Assembly (NCBI GenBank): GCA_016782645.1
Contig: JADHYC010000015.1
Coordinates: 1-43,776, forward strand
DNA: 43,776 bases
DNA from: Fidelibacterota bacterium
GTDB lineage: Bacteria; Fidelibacterota; UBA2242
Reading direction: 5' to 3'
A model generated the notes under the pieces. That model searched no databases. It saw nothing but the letters and a program-made list of their open reading frames with translations, and was not told where the DNA came from. Below are positions 23,337 through 32,805 of this stretch, one piece after another. How positions within the stretch are numbered: position 1 is the stretch's first letter; every line of letters starts with the position of its first letter. The position numbers and the translations under genes are program-made.

Positions 23337-24353
23337 ATGAACCTCTTGGATCGTGCCGAGGAAGTTCGTTTTCAATTTAAAAAGGACCTCTTTAAAGTTA
23401 AAATAGATATTCAATCTGTCGAAAATTTTCGACTCAGATATTTGGGTAAGAAGGGGTATATCCCCGCTCTTTTCCGTGAATTCACTTCTCTAAGTGTTGA
23501 GGATAAACATAAATGTGGTAAAATTTTAAATCAGATAAAAAAAGAATCTGAGAATTCCATAGATACACTAAAACAGCGCTTGAATAGTATCGGTATTGAC
23601 GAGGATTTCTTTGATTATACTTTACCTGGGAAGCTTCCAAGGTTAGGGCATTTACATCCAGTTACTCAAACGATGAACGAAATCTGTTCGATTTTTAGAG
23701 AGATGGGATTCGGCATAGAATTTGGTCCGGAAGTGGAGACTGATTATTATAATTTTCAGGCGTTGAATTTCCCCAAGAATCATCCTGCGAGAGACATGCA
23801 AGATACTTTTTTTATTGGTGATTCAATCTTATTGCGCACCCATACCTCACCAATTCAAATTAGAGCAATGGAGAAGCAAAAACCGCCTATCAGGATTCTT
23901 GCACCTGGTAGAGTATATCGTAATGAGGCGATTAGCGCTCGCAGTTTTTGTACTTTTCATCAGGTTGAGGGTTTGTATGTAGATGAGAATGTTACTTTTT
24001 GTGAATTGAAAGGCACTCTTGAAATATTTGCAAAGCGCTATTTTGGTAAAGATGTTAAACTTAGGTTCCGTCCTAGCTATTTCCCATTCACTGAACCAAG
24101 TGCTGAAGTTGATATTTCATGTTTTATTTGTGGCGGCTCCGGTTGCCGTGTATGTAAGCATACTGGTTGGTTGGAAATTTTGGGCTGCGGTATGGTTGAT
24201 CCTAACGTTTTCATATCTGTTGGAATTGATCCGGAAAAATATACCGGGTATGCATTTGGAATGGGACCTGACCGGATTGCAATGTTAAAGTATGGAATTG
24301 ATGATATTAGACTGTTTTTTGAAGGCGATATTCGTTTTCTGAATCAATTTTAA
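23337..24353 (+). CDS. pheS: Phenylalanyl-tRNA synthetase alpha subunit
   Basis: 338 residues, the normal PheS length. It has an N-terminal coiled-coil arm (residues ~1-85), then the class II catalytic core with [71 protein letters not shown] and the C-terminal [21 protein letters not shown]. With PheT it forms the alpha2-beta2 enzyme that charges tRNA(Phe). A [17 protein letters not shown] segment in the core ([16 protein letters not shown]) is the cysteine loop common in bacterial PheS. It follows rplT by 4 bp. Confidence 0.97.
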   Translation: MNLLDRAEEVRFQFKKDLFKVKIDIQSVENFRLRYLGKKGYIPALFREFTSLSVEDKHKCGKILNQIKKESENSIDTLKQRLNSIGIDEDFFDYTLPGKLPRLGHLHPVTQTMNEICSIFREMGFGIEFGPEVETDYYNFQALNFPKNHPARDMQDTFFIGDSILLRTHTSPIQIRAMEKQKPPIRILAPGRVYRNEAISARSFCTFHQVEGLYVDENVTFCELKGTLEIFAKRYFGKDVKLRFRPSYFPFTEPSAEVDISCFICGGSGCRVCKHTGWLEILGCGMVDPNVFISVGIDPEKYTGYAFGMGPDRIAMLKYGIDDIRLFFEGDIRFLNQF

Positions 24354-24464
24354 AGATTGAAAAGCGAATATTGAAAATTTAAGAGTAAAGAGTGAATAAC
24401 AAAGAATTGGGAAAATGGTCAATAATCAATAGACAATCGTCAATAATCAATATTCAATAATTGT
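24354..24464. repeat. pheS-pheT spacer with 13-bp direct repeats
   Basis: 111 bp separate two genes that are usually adjacent. The word gtcaataatcaat occurs at 24418-24430 and 24439-24451, followed by a third partial copy (tattcaataat). Upstream are AGAGTAAAGAGTGAATAA-type words like the fillers at 19392-19430. No ribosome binding site is visible before pheT at 24465. Confidence 0.6.
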
Positions 24465-26852
24465 ATGATAGTTAATACGAAATGGTTGGAAAAATATATT
24501 GATATTCCATATTCTCCAGAGGAATTGGAGGAACATCTTACCTATATTGGGCTGGAATCAAAAATACAGAAAAGCCCTGTTGATAAAATTAGAGGAGTCA
24601 TTATTGCTGAGGTATTGGATGTTTCACCTCATCCAAATGCGGACAGGTTGTCTATTTGTAAAGTCTCAACCGGTTTTGATATGCAGGATGTAGTTTGTGG
24701 TGCTCCGAATGTTGCAAAAGGGCAAAAAGTGCCTTTGGCATTGTTAGGAACTGTTTTACCTAATGGTATGGAATTAAAACCAGTTAAAATACGGGGTATT
24801 AATTCTGAGGGAATGATTTGTGCTGAGGATGAGTTAGGAATTTCCAGCGATCATAGTGGTATTATGGTTTTAGATGAAAAAGCGCCATTGGGAATGGAAT
24901 TGTCTGAATATTTATCAGGGGAAGGAACGAGCATTGATATAGACCTTACTCCAAACCGTCCTGATTGTACATCCCATATTGGTGTTGCACGCGAAATTTC
25001 TATATTGACTCAAGGAGAACTGAAAATTCCGGAAATTAAGTTTAAAGAATCTGAAGAATCTACTGAAGATTATATTGATGTCGAAATTGAAAATATTGAT
25101 GGTTGTCCTCGATATGCAGCGAGAGTTATAAAGAATGTTAAAATTGCACCATCACCTCAATGGCTAATAAATCACCTAAAAAGTGTCGGAATTCGCTCTA
25201 TTAATAATATAGTTGATGCATCGAGTTTTGTATTAATGGAAACAGGTCAGCCATTACATACATTTGATTACAGGAAAATAGAGGGAAAGAAAATTGTTGT
25301 AAGGAACGCTGAAGAGGGAGAGCTGGTCGAGACTCTCGATGGTATTAAACGAGCTCTATCAAAGGATATTTTACTTATATGTGATGCTAAACATCCTGTA
25401 GCAATTGCGGGAGTTATGGGCTTGAGTAATTCTGAAATTACTCCTGAAACGAAAGATATACTTATTGAGAGCGCCTACTTTAGTTCTACAACTATAAGGA
25501 ACGGATCGAAATATTTAGGATTATCTACTGAAGCGTCTTACAGATTTGAGCGCGGAGTTGATCCTGAGGGAATAATTAATGCAGTTAATAGAATCACAGA
25601 TATAATTATTGAGCTTGCTGGCGGTAAAGTATGCAAAGGAATTGTTGATAAATATCCTAAAAAAATTTCACCTGCAGAAGTTAAGGTTCGCTTCAAACGA
25701 ATAAACAGGTTAATTGGAATTGACATTGAAAAGAGTTGGGTTAAGGAAATATTTGAAAAGTTAGGTTGCAGGATACTTAAGAGTGATGATGAGAGTGTTC
25801 AAGTTCTTTCTCCTACATGGCGGCCTGATCTGGAAAGGGAAGCTGATTATATAGAAGAAGTTATTCGGATTTATGGAATGCATAAAATTCCTTCAGCGAA
25901 AAGGCTACAAATTAAACCTTCGAATGAAGTAAATTCCCGTTATGATTTAATAGAGAAACTTCGTTCAATTCTTTGTTCTTATGGTTATTTTGAAGTTTTT
26001 AATAATTCTCTTGTTAGTGAAAAACAGACCCAATTCACTTTTAAGCCTGTAAAACCAGTAAAACTACGGAATCCGCTGAGTTTGGATATGGCTTATTTAA
26101 GGACGTCACTAATTCCTGGCTTGATAAATACCGCCAGACGGAATATAAATAGAAGAAATTGTGATCTACAGATTTTTGAACTGGGGTTTATTCAATATTT
26201 CGATCCTGATTCTGAGACTCATGCTATGGAAATCCTTAAGTTTTCAGTACTCATAACTGGAGCCATTGAGGATGAACACTGGGGATACCAGATAAGAAAA
26301 AGTGATGTTTTTATATTGAAGGGAGTAATTGAGGATCTTACACACCGGTTTGGTATTGAATCCCTGAAATTTGAAAAATGTAAGAATAACTATTTTAGAC
26401 ATCTTTTAGGAACTAATATTAATGGGAAGGAATTTTGCTATTTAGGACAGATTAATCAGGAATATCTGCAAAGTGAATGGAGTATCGAAGTACCTATTTA
26501 TGTTTTAGATGCTAATGCTTCCGTATTATTGGATCAAGCAAAATTTGAAATAAGATATAAGCCTTTACCTATTTATCCTGCTATTGAGAGGGATGTCTCG
26601 ATATTATTACCAGAGAAAATTCCAATTGAAGAGGTAAATCAAAAAATTATAAGAGAAGGCGGTGAATTACTTAGAGAAGTTAAATTTTATGATCTATACT
26701 ATGGAAAAAATGTTGACAACGGCTTAAAAAGTATTACATTTAATTTAGTTTTTCAGGTAGCTGATAGAACTTTGAAAGATAAAGAAGTTGATAAGAGGAT
26801 GTTAGCAATTCATGAAGTTCTTAAAAATGATCTTAATGCAAAACTGCGCTAA
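24465..26852 (+). CDS. pheT: Phenylalanyl-tRNA synthetase beta subunit
   Basis: 795 residues, the full bacterial length. Domains in order: N-terminal B1 region (MIVNTKWLEKYIDI), tRNA-binding EMAP-like domain (about 40-150, IIAEVLDVSPHPNADRLSICKV and VVCGAPNVAKGQKVPLALLG), B3/B4 editing region (DIDLTPNRPDCTSHIG, SSFVLMETGQPLHTFDY), B5 domain (KVRFKRINRLIGIDI, SPTWRPDLEREADYIEEVIRIYG), catalytic-like domain (LRNPLSLDMAYLRTSLIPGL) and the C-terminal FDX-ACB domain (YPAIERDVSILLPE). It forms the PheRS tetramer with PheS. It has no clear ribosome binding site; the repeat-rich spacer may have displaced the usual coupling with pheS. Confidence 0.96.
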   Translation: MIVNTKWLEKYIDIPYSPEELEEHLTYIGLESKIQKSPVDKIRGVIIAEVLDVSPHPNADRLSICKVSTGFDMQDVVCGAPNVAKGQKVPLALLGTVLPNGMELKPVKIRGINSEGMICAEDELGISSDHSGIMVLDEKAPLGMELSEYLSGEGTSIDIDLTPNRPDCTSHIGVAREISILTQGELKIPEIKFKESEESTEDYIDVEIENIDGCPRYAARVIKNVKIAPSPQWLINHLKSVGIRSINNIVDASSFVLMETGQPLHTFDYRKIEGKKIVVRNAEEGELVETLDGIKRALSKDILLICDAKHPVAIAGVMGLSNSEITPETKDILIESAYFSSTTIRNGSKYLGLSTEASYRFERGVDPEGIINAVNRITDIIIELAGGKVCKGIVDKYPKKISPAEVKVRFKRINRLIGIDIEKSWVKEIFEKLGCRILKSDDESVQVLSPTWRPDLEREADYIEEVIRIYGMHKIPSAKRLQIKPSNEVNSRYDLIEKLRSILCSYGYFEVFNNSLVSEKQTQFTFKPVKPVKLRNPLSLDMAYLRTSLIPGLINTARRNINRRNCDLQIFELGFIQYFDPDSETHAMEILKFSVLITGAIEDEHWGYQIRKSDVFILKGVIEDLTHRFGIESLKFEKCKNNYFRHLLGTNINGKEFCYLGQINQEYLQSEWSIEVPIYVLDANASVLLDQAKFEIRYKPLPIYPAIERDVSILLPEKIPIEEVNQKIIREGGELLREVKFYDLYYGKNVDNGLKSITFNLVFQVADRTLKDKEVDKRMLAIHEVLKNDLNAKLR

Positions 26853-26861
26853 GGGTGTATT

Positions 26862-27062
26862 ATGGAATTAACGTCCTTAAATTTGTTAGAGGAAAAAATT
26901 AGAAATTTTTTATCGCTTGTTGTTGACTTACGAGCAAAAAATAAAAGGTTAATGGAGAAATTGGAAGTAAGTACTTCTATTGAGACAGAAATAAATGATA
27001 AAGAACGTCAACAATTAAGAAAAAAAATAGAGGGCATGCTGGAACTTTTAGAAAAGTTTTAA
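26862..27062 (+). CDS. Small coiled-coil protein, ZapB-like
   Basis: 66 residues, almost entirely one predicted coiled coil (LNLLEEKIRNFLSLVVDLRA and the Glu/Lys-rich ELEVSTSIETEINDKERQQL-like tail). It lies 9 bp after pheT and 53 bp before zapA. Small coiled-coil proteins of this size next to zapA are often ZapB-like division factors that bundle at the Z-ring. The sequence is too simple for a firm family call. Confidence 0.65.
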   Translation: MELTSLNLLEEKIRNFLSLVVDLRAKNKRLMEKLEVSTSIETEINDKERQQLRKKIEGMLELLEKF

Positions 27063-27115
27063 GCTCCTCAGTAACTTTAAATAGGTGATATTTGAAAATA
27101 TAAAATAAATGAAAG

Positions 27116-27421
27116 ATGGAAGAGTCTAAAGATAATTTAGTTCGTGTAACAATATATGGTCAAAAATATACAGTCAAAGGTGAGGCTGAGGCTTCATATA
27201 TTACCAGTGTCGCTAAACATGTAAATGATAAGATGGAAGAAGTTGAGAATTCCTTAACAACTGTTCAGTCTCCTTTGCGTGTTGCCATATTAGCTTCCAT
27301 GAATATTACTGATGAGTTTTTTAGCTGTAATAAAGATAAAGATAACTTTTTACGAAATGTTGATGAGAAAGCAAAATTTCTTGTTGACATTATTGATGAA
27401 GAATTAAACGAGCAAATATAA
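27116..27421 (+). CDS. zapA: Cell division protein ZapA
   Basis: 101 residues matching ZapA. The N-terminal beta-hairpin (LVRVTIYGQKYTVKGEAEASYI) leads into helices VAKHVNDKMEEVENSL and RVAILASMNITDEFF, followed by a C-terminal coiled coil. ZapA stabilises FtsZ filament bundles at mid-cell. It follows the small coiled-coil gene and is closed by a strong terminator before rny, so pheT, the coiled-coil gene and zapA may end one transcript. Confidence 0.9.
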   Translation: MEESKDNLVRVTIYGQKYTVKGEAEASYITSVAKHVNDKMEEVENSLTTVQSPLRVAILASMNITDEFFSCNKDKDNFLRNVDEKAKFLVDIIDEELNEQI

Positions 27422-27448
27422 TCCATCTTTCATAAATATTAGTAAATA

Positions 27449-27505
27449 CTCTACTTAATTTTATTTCCGTTTAAAGTAGTACATTTATTAAGTAGAGGGT
27501 TTTTT
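27449..27505 (+). terminator. Intrinsic terminator after zapA
   Basis: CTCTACTTAAT (27449-27459) pairs perfectly with ATTAAGTAGAG (27487-27497) around a 27-nt loop that itself holds TTTAAA/TTTA pairing, followed by GGTTTTTTAT with six T at 27500-27505. It separates zapA from rny. Confidence 0.8.
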
Positions 27506-27530
27506 ATCTAAAAATTAAAGGAGTAGTACA

Positions 27531-29078
27531 ATGTACTGGATTTATATTATAATAGGAGTAGGTGGTGCTGCAATAGGCGCTTTTATTGGACTTTATTTTT
27601 ACATCCAAAAATTAAAACATACTCGCTCTTCTGTATCTGAAATTGTTGCAAATGCAAAGAAAGAAGCATCGGATATCAGACGTGAAGCCTGTCTTGAAGC
27701 TAAAGATGAAGCACTCAGAATTAAACATAGGGCAGAGGATCTATCAAGAATTAAATTAAGAGAAATTCGGGACCTTGAGAAAAAGTTGGTAAAAAGAGAA
27801 TTCTATCTTGAGAGAAAAATGGAGGTCGCAGAAAAAAAATTAGATGATATTGAGATAAAGGAAGACAATCTAAAAAAGCAAAAAGAACAGCTTGCTCACA
27901 AAGAGAATGAACTTCAAAATATTATTGAACGCCAAACTGATAGATTAGAACGCATTGCAGGTCTTTCTAGGAAAGAGGCTGAAGAAATCCTTATGGAAAA
28001 TCTAATGGAAAAGGCTAAAAAGAGCATATCTAAGAAAGTTAAGGAGATTAAAGATATTGCAATAGCAGAGGCAAATCGCGAGTCTAAGAAAATAATTATA
28101 TCTGCTATACAGCGTTCAGCAGCAGACCATACCGCTGAGACTACAGTCTCCGTTGTGAATTTACCAAATGATAATATGAAGGGTAGAATTATAGGTCGTG
28201 AAGGTAGAAATATTCGACATTTTGAATCTTTAACCGGTGTCGAAATTATAGTAGATGATACGCCTGAGGCTGTTGTTCTTTCCGGGTTTGACCCTGTACG
28301 TAGAGAGATTGCCAGAGTTGCTCTGGAGAAACTTGTTCTTGATGGTAGAATTCACCCGGCCAGGATTGAAGAAATTGTAGAAAAGGCAAAGAAGGAAGTT
28401 GAAGAATCTATAATTCAAGCAGCCGAAGAGGCAATAGATAAAGTAAATCTTCCACCTTTTCAACCTGAACTTATGAAATTAATTGGAAAATTAAGATATC
28501 GAACTTCTTATGGTCAGAATGTCTTAAATCATTCAATTGAAGTTGCGTGGTTATCCGGTTTAATGGCATCAGAGTTGGGATTAAATGGTGAACTTGCAAA
28601 GAGAGCCGGATTATTGCATGACATTGGAAAAGCTATTGATAGAAATGTTACTGGTACACATGCTTCAATAGGTGCAGAAATAGGCAAAAAGTATAAAGAA
28701 AACAAAATTGTTATTAATGCTATTGCTTCTCACCACGAAGAGGTTGAGGCAACTCATCCTATATCAGTGCTAATACAAGCAGCAGACCAGATAAGCGGTT
28801 CCAGAAGAGGAGCCAGGGGTGATACTCTTGAAAGTTATATCCAAAGACTTGAAAAATTAGAGGAAGTTGCTAATTCGTTTGACGGTGTTTCGAAAACTTT
28901 TGCTATTCAAGCGGGTCGTGAAGTAAGAGTTATTGTAGAAAATGAAATAGTAGATGATTTGGGAACAGATAGTCTGGCAGAAGATATTGCAGATAAGATT
29001 CAGTCTGAATTAAATTATCCCGGTCAGGTGAAAGTTGTCGTAGTTAGAGAACATAGAAGCGTGAGCTATGCAAAATGA
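27531..29078 (+). CDS. rny: Ribonuclease Y
   Basis: 515 residues, the typical length. One N-terminal membrane helix (IYIIIGVGGAAIGAFIGLYF) is followed by a long charged coiled coil (~30-200), a KH RNA-binding domain (MKGRIIGREGRNIRHFE, about residues 210-226) and an HD phosphohydrolase domain (NHSIEVAWLSGLMA and GLLHDIGKAID, about 330-365, then ASHHEEVEA). It is the membrane-anchored endonuclease that starts mRNA turnover in many bacteria lacking RNase E. An AAAGGAG ribosome binding site precedes the ATG. Its TGA stop overlaps the folD start as ATGA, so the two are translationally coupled. Confidence 0.97.
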   Translation: MYWIYIIIGVGGAAIGAFIGLYFYIQKLKHTRSSVSEIVANAKKEASDIRREACLEAKDEALRIKHRAEDLSRIKLREIRDLEKKLVKREFYLERKMEVAEKKLDDIEIKEDNLKKQKEQLAHKENELQNIIERQTDRLERIAGLSRKEAEEILMENLMEKAKKSISKKVKEIKDIAIAEANRESKKIIISAIQRSAADHTAETTVSVVNLPNDNMKGRIIGREGRNIRHFESLTGVEIIVDDTPEAVVLSGFDPVRREIARVALEKLVLDGRIHPARIEEIVEKAKKEVEESIIQAAEEAIDKVNLPPFQPELMKLIGKLRYRTSYGQNVLNHSIEVAWLSGLMASELGLNGELAKRAGLLHDIGKAIDRNVTGTHASIGAEIGKKYKENKIVINAIASHHEEVEATHPISVLIQAADQISGSRRGARGDTLESYIQRLEKLEEVANSFDGVSKTFAIQAGREVRVIVENEIVDDLGTDSLAEDIADKIQSELNYPGQVKVVVVREHRSVSYAK

Positions 29079-29992
29079 GTGATTTTATGATTATTGATGG
29101 CAAAGAAATATCTAAGAAAGTAAAAGATTCTTTACTTCTTCGGATAGAGTGTCTTTCCAAGAAAGGAATAGTTCCAGGATTGGCTGTGGTCCTTATTGGA
29201 GATGATCCCGCATCAAAAGTGTATGTCAGCATGAAATCTAAAGCTTTTATGTCTATGAACCTTGTTTCAGAGACTTTCAGATTGCCAGCTGATATTGATC
29301 AAGAATCAGTTTTATCTTTGATAGATGATTTGAATAAAAGTGAAAAATTCCATGGAATTCTCGTGCAGCTACCTGTACCAGATCATTTGGATAGTATGGA
29401 AATCCTGCAAGCGATTGATCCTGATAAAGATGCTGATGGATTACACCCTACAAATATGGGTCGAATGTTATTAGGGATAGAATGTCCTTTAGCCTGTACT
29501 CCTCATGGTATAATAATGTTGTTAAAATATTCGAAAATAGATACTTCAGGTCAACACATTATTGTCCTTGGTAGAAGTAATATCGTAGGAAAACCTATTG
29601 CTAATCTTTTAATACAGAAGAGAGAAATGGGTAATGCTACTGTTACTCTCTGCCATACCCGAACCCGTAATCTTAAAGAAATTACACGTCAGGCTGATAT
29701 TTTGATTGCAGCAATTGGTAAACCCGAGTTTGTTGATAGATCGTTTGTAAAGAAGGGTGTTGTTATAATTGATGTTGGAGTTAATAGAGTTGATGATCCG
29801 ACATCAAAGAGAGGCTACAGATTGGTTGGAGATGTTAAATTTGATGAAGTAAAAGAAATCGCGGATGCAATCACTCCGGTTCCTGGAGGAGTTGGTCCAA
29901 TGACGATTTCAATGCTTATTGCTAATACACTATACCTAGCAGAGAGATACGAAACAAAAAGAAGTGGGGGGATTAACTATGAATATTATTGA
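29075..29992 (+). CDS. folD: FolD, methylene-THF dehydrogenase / cyclohydrolase
   Basis: 305 residues. FolD oxidises 5,10-methylene-THF and hydrolyses the product to 10-formyl-THF, feeding purine and formyl-Met synthesis. Family marks: VVLIGDDPASKVYVSMKSKA with the catalytic Lys, ILVQLPVPDHL, DKDADGLHPTNMGRM, CTPHGIIMLL, VLGRSNIVGKPIANLL (dinucleotide site) and the C-terminal PVPGGVGPMTISMLI. All key motifs are present. It starts in the rny stop (ATGA), ends in TGA inside the start of the cNMP-binding gene, and so belongs to a tightly packed three-gene unit. Confidence 0.97.
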   Translation: MSDFMIIDGKEISKKVKDSLLLRIECLSKKGIVPGLAVVLIGDDPASKVYVSMKSKAFMSMNLVSETFRLPADIDQESVLSLIDDLNKSEKFHGILVQLPVPDHLDSMEILQAIDPDKDADGLHPTNMGRMLLGIECPLACTPHGIIMLLKYSKIDTSGQHIIVLGRSNIVGKPIANLLIQKREMGNATVTLCHTRTRNLKEITRQADILIAAIGKPEFVDRSFVKKGVVIIDVGVNRVDDPTSKRGYRLVGDVKFDEVKEIADAITPVPGGVGPMTISMLIANTLYLAERYETKRSGGINYEYY

Positions 29993-30434
29993 TGCTTTAA
30001 GGAGGAATGAGCTTGCTCATGGTTTGAATGACTCAGAAATTGAAGATTTGGGGAAAATTTTTCATAGCAAACATGCTAGAAAAGATGAAGTAATAATTCG
30101 TGAGGGTGATCCGAGTAGTGAGCTCTATATTATTTCTAAAGGTCGCGTTGGAGTATTGATTTACTCAAGTTCCCAACCGGGAGAAAAAGAAAAAATTACA
30201 ACACTTAGAGATAACGACATTTTTGGCGAATTTTCTATGATAGATGGAACTTCAAGATCAGCGACAGTAGTAACTGATGAGGATTCTGATTTAATTTTCG
30301 TTGATTACCTGGATTTTCATCGTTACTTAGAAGAAAAGGAGCATGTCGGTTTTATTGTGATGAGAAATATAGCAAAAATTCTAACAGCAAAACTTCGAAT
30401 GATGAATTTTGAAGTTAGAAATACTATTATTTAA
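29979..30434 (+). CDS. Cyclic-nucleotide-binding domain protein without DNA-binding domain
   Basis: 151 residues from ATG 29979, chosen because GGGGGGA lies 6 nt upstream; a GTG at 29964 would add five residues. The single domain is a CAP-type beta-roll with VIIREGDPSSELYIISKGRVGVL and the phosphate-binding cassette FGEFSMIDGTSRSATV (canonical FGExxxxxxxxRxA). It ends in a helix with no helix-turn-helix, so it is a sensor or adaptor rather than a CRP-like regulator. It overlaps folD by 14 bp. The ligand (cAMP, cGMP, c-di-GMP or none) is not decidable by sight. Confidence 0.88.
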   Translation: MNIIDALRRNELAHGLNDSEIEDLGKIFHSKHARKDEVIIREGDPSSELYIISKGRVGVLIYSSSQPGEKEKITTLRDNDIFGEFSMIDGTSRSATVVTDEDSDLIFVDYLDFHRYLEEKEHVGFIVMRNIAKILTAKLRMMNFEVRNTII

Positions 30435-30802
30435 GTAATTCGTACTAATATTATTGTAGGTAAACATTCAATACGCTAATTAACAGTACTATTTACAATA
30501 AGTTTTAACTAATCAAGTTTTGTAGAGAAAAATCTGTCTTTGACAATTGATTGTAACAAACCTTAAAACAATTGATTTTCCCGACACGTCGGGATCGATA
30601 ACCATTAACCACCCCTTTTCCCCTCCTTTGTAAGGAGGGGATAGCTCACGCAGGAGTTCCTTTGGAAAGGGGAGGTGATTTGAACAGCAAAGCTAGTGAT
30701 AAAAGTTTTTAATAGGAAAACAAAGTGAAAAAGTATGACAGAGGCTGAAATTTATTTATGTGGGAAACTTAAGTTAATTTCTATATAAGCATGGAGTAAT
30801 TA
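30435..30802. other. Intergenic region with nested GC-rich palindromes
   Basis: No reading frame is supported. At 30580-30593 CCCGAC-AC-GTCGGG is a perfect palindrome. At 30620-30640 CCCCTCCTT-TGT-AAGGAGGGG forms a perfect 9-bp hairpin, and imperfect outer arms (CACCCC near 30610, GGGGAGGTG near 30669-30677) enclose it. These look like dispersed intergenic repeats and may also act as a transcript end for the rny-folD-cNMP unit. Confidence 0.6.
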
Positions 30803-31402
30803 ATGGTAAAAAGTGAAGAAATATTGGTTTTGATAAATTCAAGAAGGACAATACGTCAATTCAAACAGGATTCAATTTCTCTTGAAGATTTAATAAAGTG
30901 CATCAAATCCGCTGGATTGGCTCCCTCGGCAGCAAATCTTCAGCCTATTGAGTATCTTTTGATTACTGATTCTGAAAAGGTAAAGGCTATTTTTCCACTA
31001 TTAAAATGGGCTGGGTATATTGCACCTGACGGAAATCCTGAAGAGGGGAGAAGACCTATAGCTTACCTGATTGTTTTGGTGAATAAGTCAATAAGAAAAA
31101 CCGGAGTGGAGCATGATGCTGGAGCTGCTATTGAAAATTTTATTCTATCTGCCTGGAGTCTTGGAATTGGTTCTTGTTGGTTAGCATCCGTAAATAGAGA
31201 AAAATTACAAAATTCTTTTAATATTCCTGATAGTTATTCGATTGATTCAGTTATAGCATTGGGTTATCCGGATGAATCCCCTGTTGTTGAAATGGCTATT
31301 GATGATATAAAATATTGGAAGGATAAAGTTGGGGTTTTACATGTTCCAAAAAGATCTGTAAAAGATATTCTACAGATTAATGAATGGAAGAAAGATAATT
31401 AG
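30803..31402 (+). CDS. Nitroreductase-family protein
   Basis: 199 residues of the FMN-dependent nitroreductase fold. The N-terminal INSRRTIRQFK is the family signature for FMN phosphate binding, followed by LAPSAANLQPIEYLLI (SPSAxNxQPW-type), DAGAAIENFILSAWSLGIGSCW and VIALGYPDE. These enzymes reduce nitro groups, quinones or flavins with NAD(P)H; the substrate is unknown. A C-terminal extension KYWKDKVGVLHVPKRSVKDIL is typical of the smaller subgroup. It lies 49 bp before lgt on the same strand, with no clear functional link. Confidence 0.9.
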   Translation: MVKSEEILVLINSRRTIRQFKQDSISLEDLIKCIKSAGLAPSAANLQPIEYLLITDSEKVKAIFPLLKWAGYIAPDGNPEEGRRPIAYLIVLVNKSIRKTGVEHDAGAAIENFILSAWSLGIGSCWLASVNREKLQNSFNIPDSYSIDSVIALGYPDESPVVEMAIDDIKYWKDKVGVLHVPKRSVKDILQINEWKKDN

Positions 31403-31451
31403 ATGATTTCCAAATCATATTTATTGAAATGAATTAAGAGTTGAGACTGAT

Positions 31452-32207
31452 ATGCATCCAGTGCTTTTAAAATTAGGACCTGTCACTATCTACACTTATG
31501 GCTTTATGATGGCTACGGCATTTTTAACCGGTTATTTTGTATTGAAATGGGAAATAAAGCGAATTGGAGGTAGTCCTGATTTTGCCAGTAGTATTGTGTT
31601 TTGGGCAGCTGTTGGTGGGATAGTAGGATCTAAAATTTTCTATCTGCTTGAGAACATCCCATTTATAGTCGAAGACCCTGTAGGAATGATCTTTTCCGGC
31701 GCTGGTCTTGTATTTCATGGTGGAATTATTGGGGGTGCCATTGCGGTCGTTTGTCTTATTATTAAATCAAAATTACCACTTGGTGTTTATGCGGATTTTA
31801 TCGGTCCGGTTCTTCTACTTGGACAAGGTATAGGCAGGATAGGTTGCTTTTTTGCCGGATGCTGCCATGGATGTGCAAGCAGTCTACCCTGGGCTGTTGT
31901 TTTTCCAAATGCTGCACCTCCAGCAAATTACCCGGTCCATCCAACTCAATTATATGAAACAATATTAAATTTCACTTTCTTTTTTATCCTGATAAAAGTT
32001 ATAAGACCAAGAATGAAAATGAATGGATCAACATTTGCTATCTATTTAGTTTTTGCAGGTGTTGAACGCTTTTTTTTAGAATTTATTCGAGTTAATCCAA
32101 AAGTAGCTATGGGATTAACTAACTATCAATTCAGTTCAATTGCACTGGTTTTAGCAGGTATTATACTTTTGTTGTTTTTTGTAAAACAACCGAAGATGGT
32201 TAAATAA
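31452..32207 (+). CDS. lgt: Prolipoprotein diacylglyceryl transferase
   Basis: 251 residues with about seven membrane helices. Lgt transfers diacylglycerol from phosphatidylglycerol to the lipobox Cys of prolipoproteins at the inner membrane. Visible motifs: MHPVLLKLGPVTIYTYGFM, the HGG loop (GLVFHGGIIGGA), the signature GRIGCFFAGCCHG, HPTQLYE, and ERFFLEFIR with its conserved Glu and Arg. The Cys-rich signature is a common variant of GRxGNFxxGE. Its substrate class is represented in the window by the lipoprotein at 15567. Confidence 0.96.
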   Translation: MHPVLLKLGPVTIYTYGFMMATAFLTGYFVLKWEIKRIGGSPDFASSIVFWAAVGGIVGSKIFYLLENIPFIVEDPVGMIFSGAGLVFHGGIIGGAIAVVCLIIKSKLPLGVYADFIGPVLLLGQGIGRIGCFFAGCCHGCASSLPWAVVFPNAAPPANYPVHPTQLYETILNFTFFFILIKVIRPRMKMNGSTFAIYLVFAGVERFFLEFIRVNPKVAMGLTNYQFSSIALVLAGIILLLFFVKQPKMVK

Positions 32208-32805
32208 AAATCAAACCTTAATATTTGCTTGTATAAGAATCAATAATCCCGTTTGGTCTCTGTCGGCTGACCATGGGCGTCAGCTTGGGACTTTTTTAAA
32301 AGTAGTTTGAATTAACAGCGTTTTCTTTTACCTATTCGTCATCACTTATTCCAACCGGATAAAGCCGGTAAAGAGGGTAGCACTTCTGTCCATCCGGTGA
32401 ACCGGATGGTTATTGTTGTTATAATATTACAGAGTAAGTGATTATTCTCTATGATAATGTGATAAATATTAGTATGTCAATTTCGAGTAAAAAGTCTTTT
32501 ATCAAGACTTGAATTAACATGGTTACAACCGTCAACCTTAAGTCAAGTTCGCTACATTAATTTTTAAAATTCTAAAAGCATTATCTTATCTCGAAGATAT
32601 ATTTCTAAAATATAGACACCCTACTGAAAAAGCGAACTTAATCCAAGTTTTTAATACCAACGTGGTATATTCGTTGCGTCTTATTGTAAAGAAAATCTCT
32701 TTGAATTTTCCTCCACTTAGTTTAAAATAATTTGTGCTTCGTTTTGATTTAAAATATAGAAATTATTTAAAAAGTGTTTTAATCTATTGGAATCGGGATG
32801 GATAA
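32208..32805. other. 598-bp intergenic region with palindromes
   Basis: No reading frame is supported. Contents: a terminator-like hairpin (32266-32297); a perfect palindrome CCATCCGGT-GA-ACCGGATGG at 32390-32409, preceded by accggataaagccggt; a TACCAACGTGGTA palindrome near 32666; and matching AAGTTCGCT / AGCGAACTT arms near 32546 and 32632. The 3' end is AT-rich and could hold the antiporter promoter, which I cannot place. Confidence 0.55.
32266..32297 (+). terminator. Possible intrinsic terminator after lgt
   Basis: GCTGAC (32266-32271) pairs with GTCAGC (32279-32284) around a 7-nt loop. After ttgggac a run of six T follows (32292-32297). The T-run is 7 nt from the stem, which weakens the call, although an outer GTC/GAC pairing would bring it next to the structure. 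Confidence 0.4.

Noticed and set aside
27422-27530. 6S RNA gene downstream of zapA
   Set aside because: The spacer is only 109 bp, and its structure is a plain intrinsic terminator with six T.
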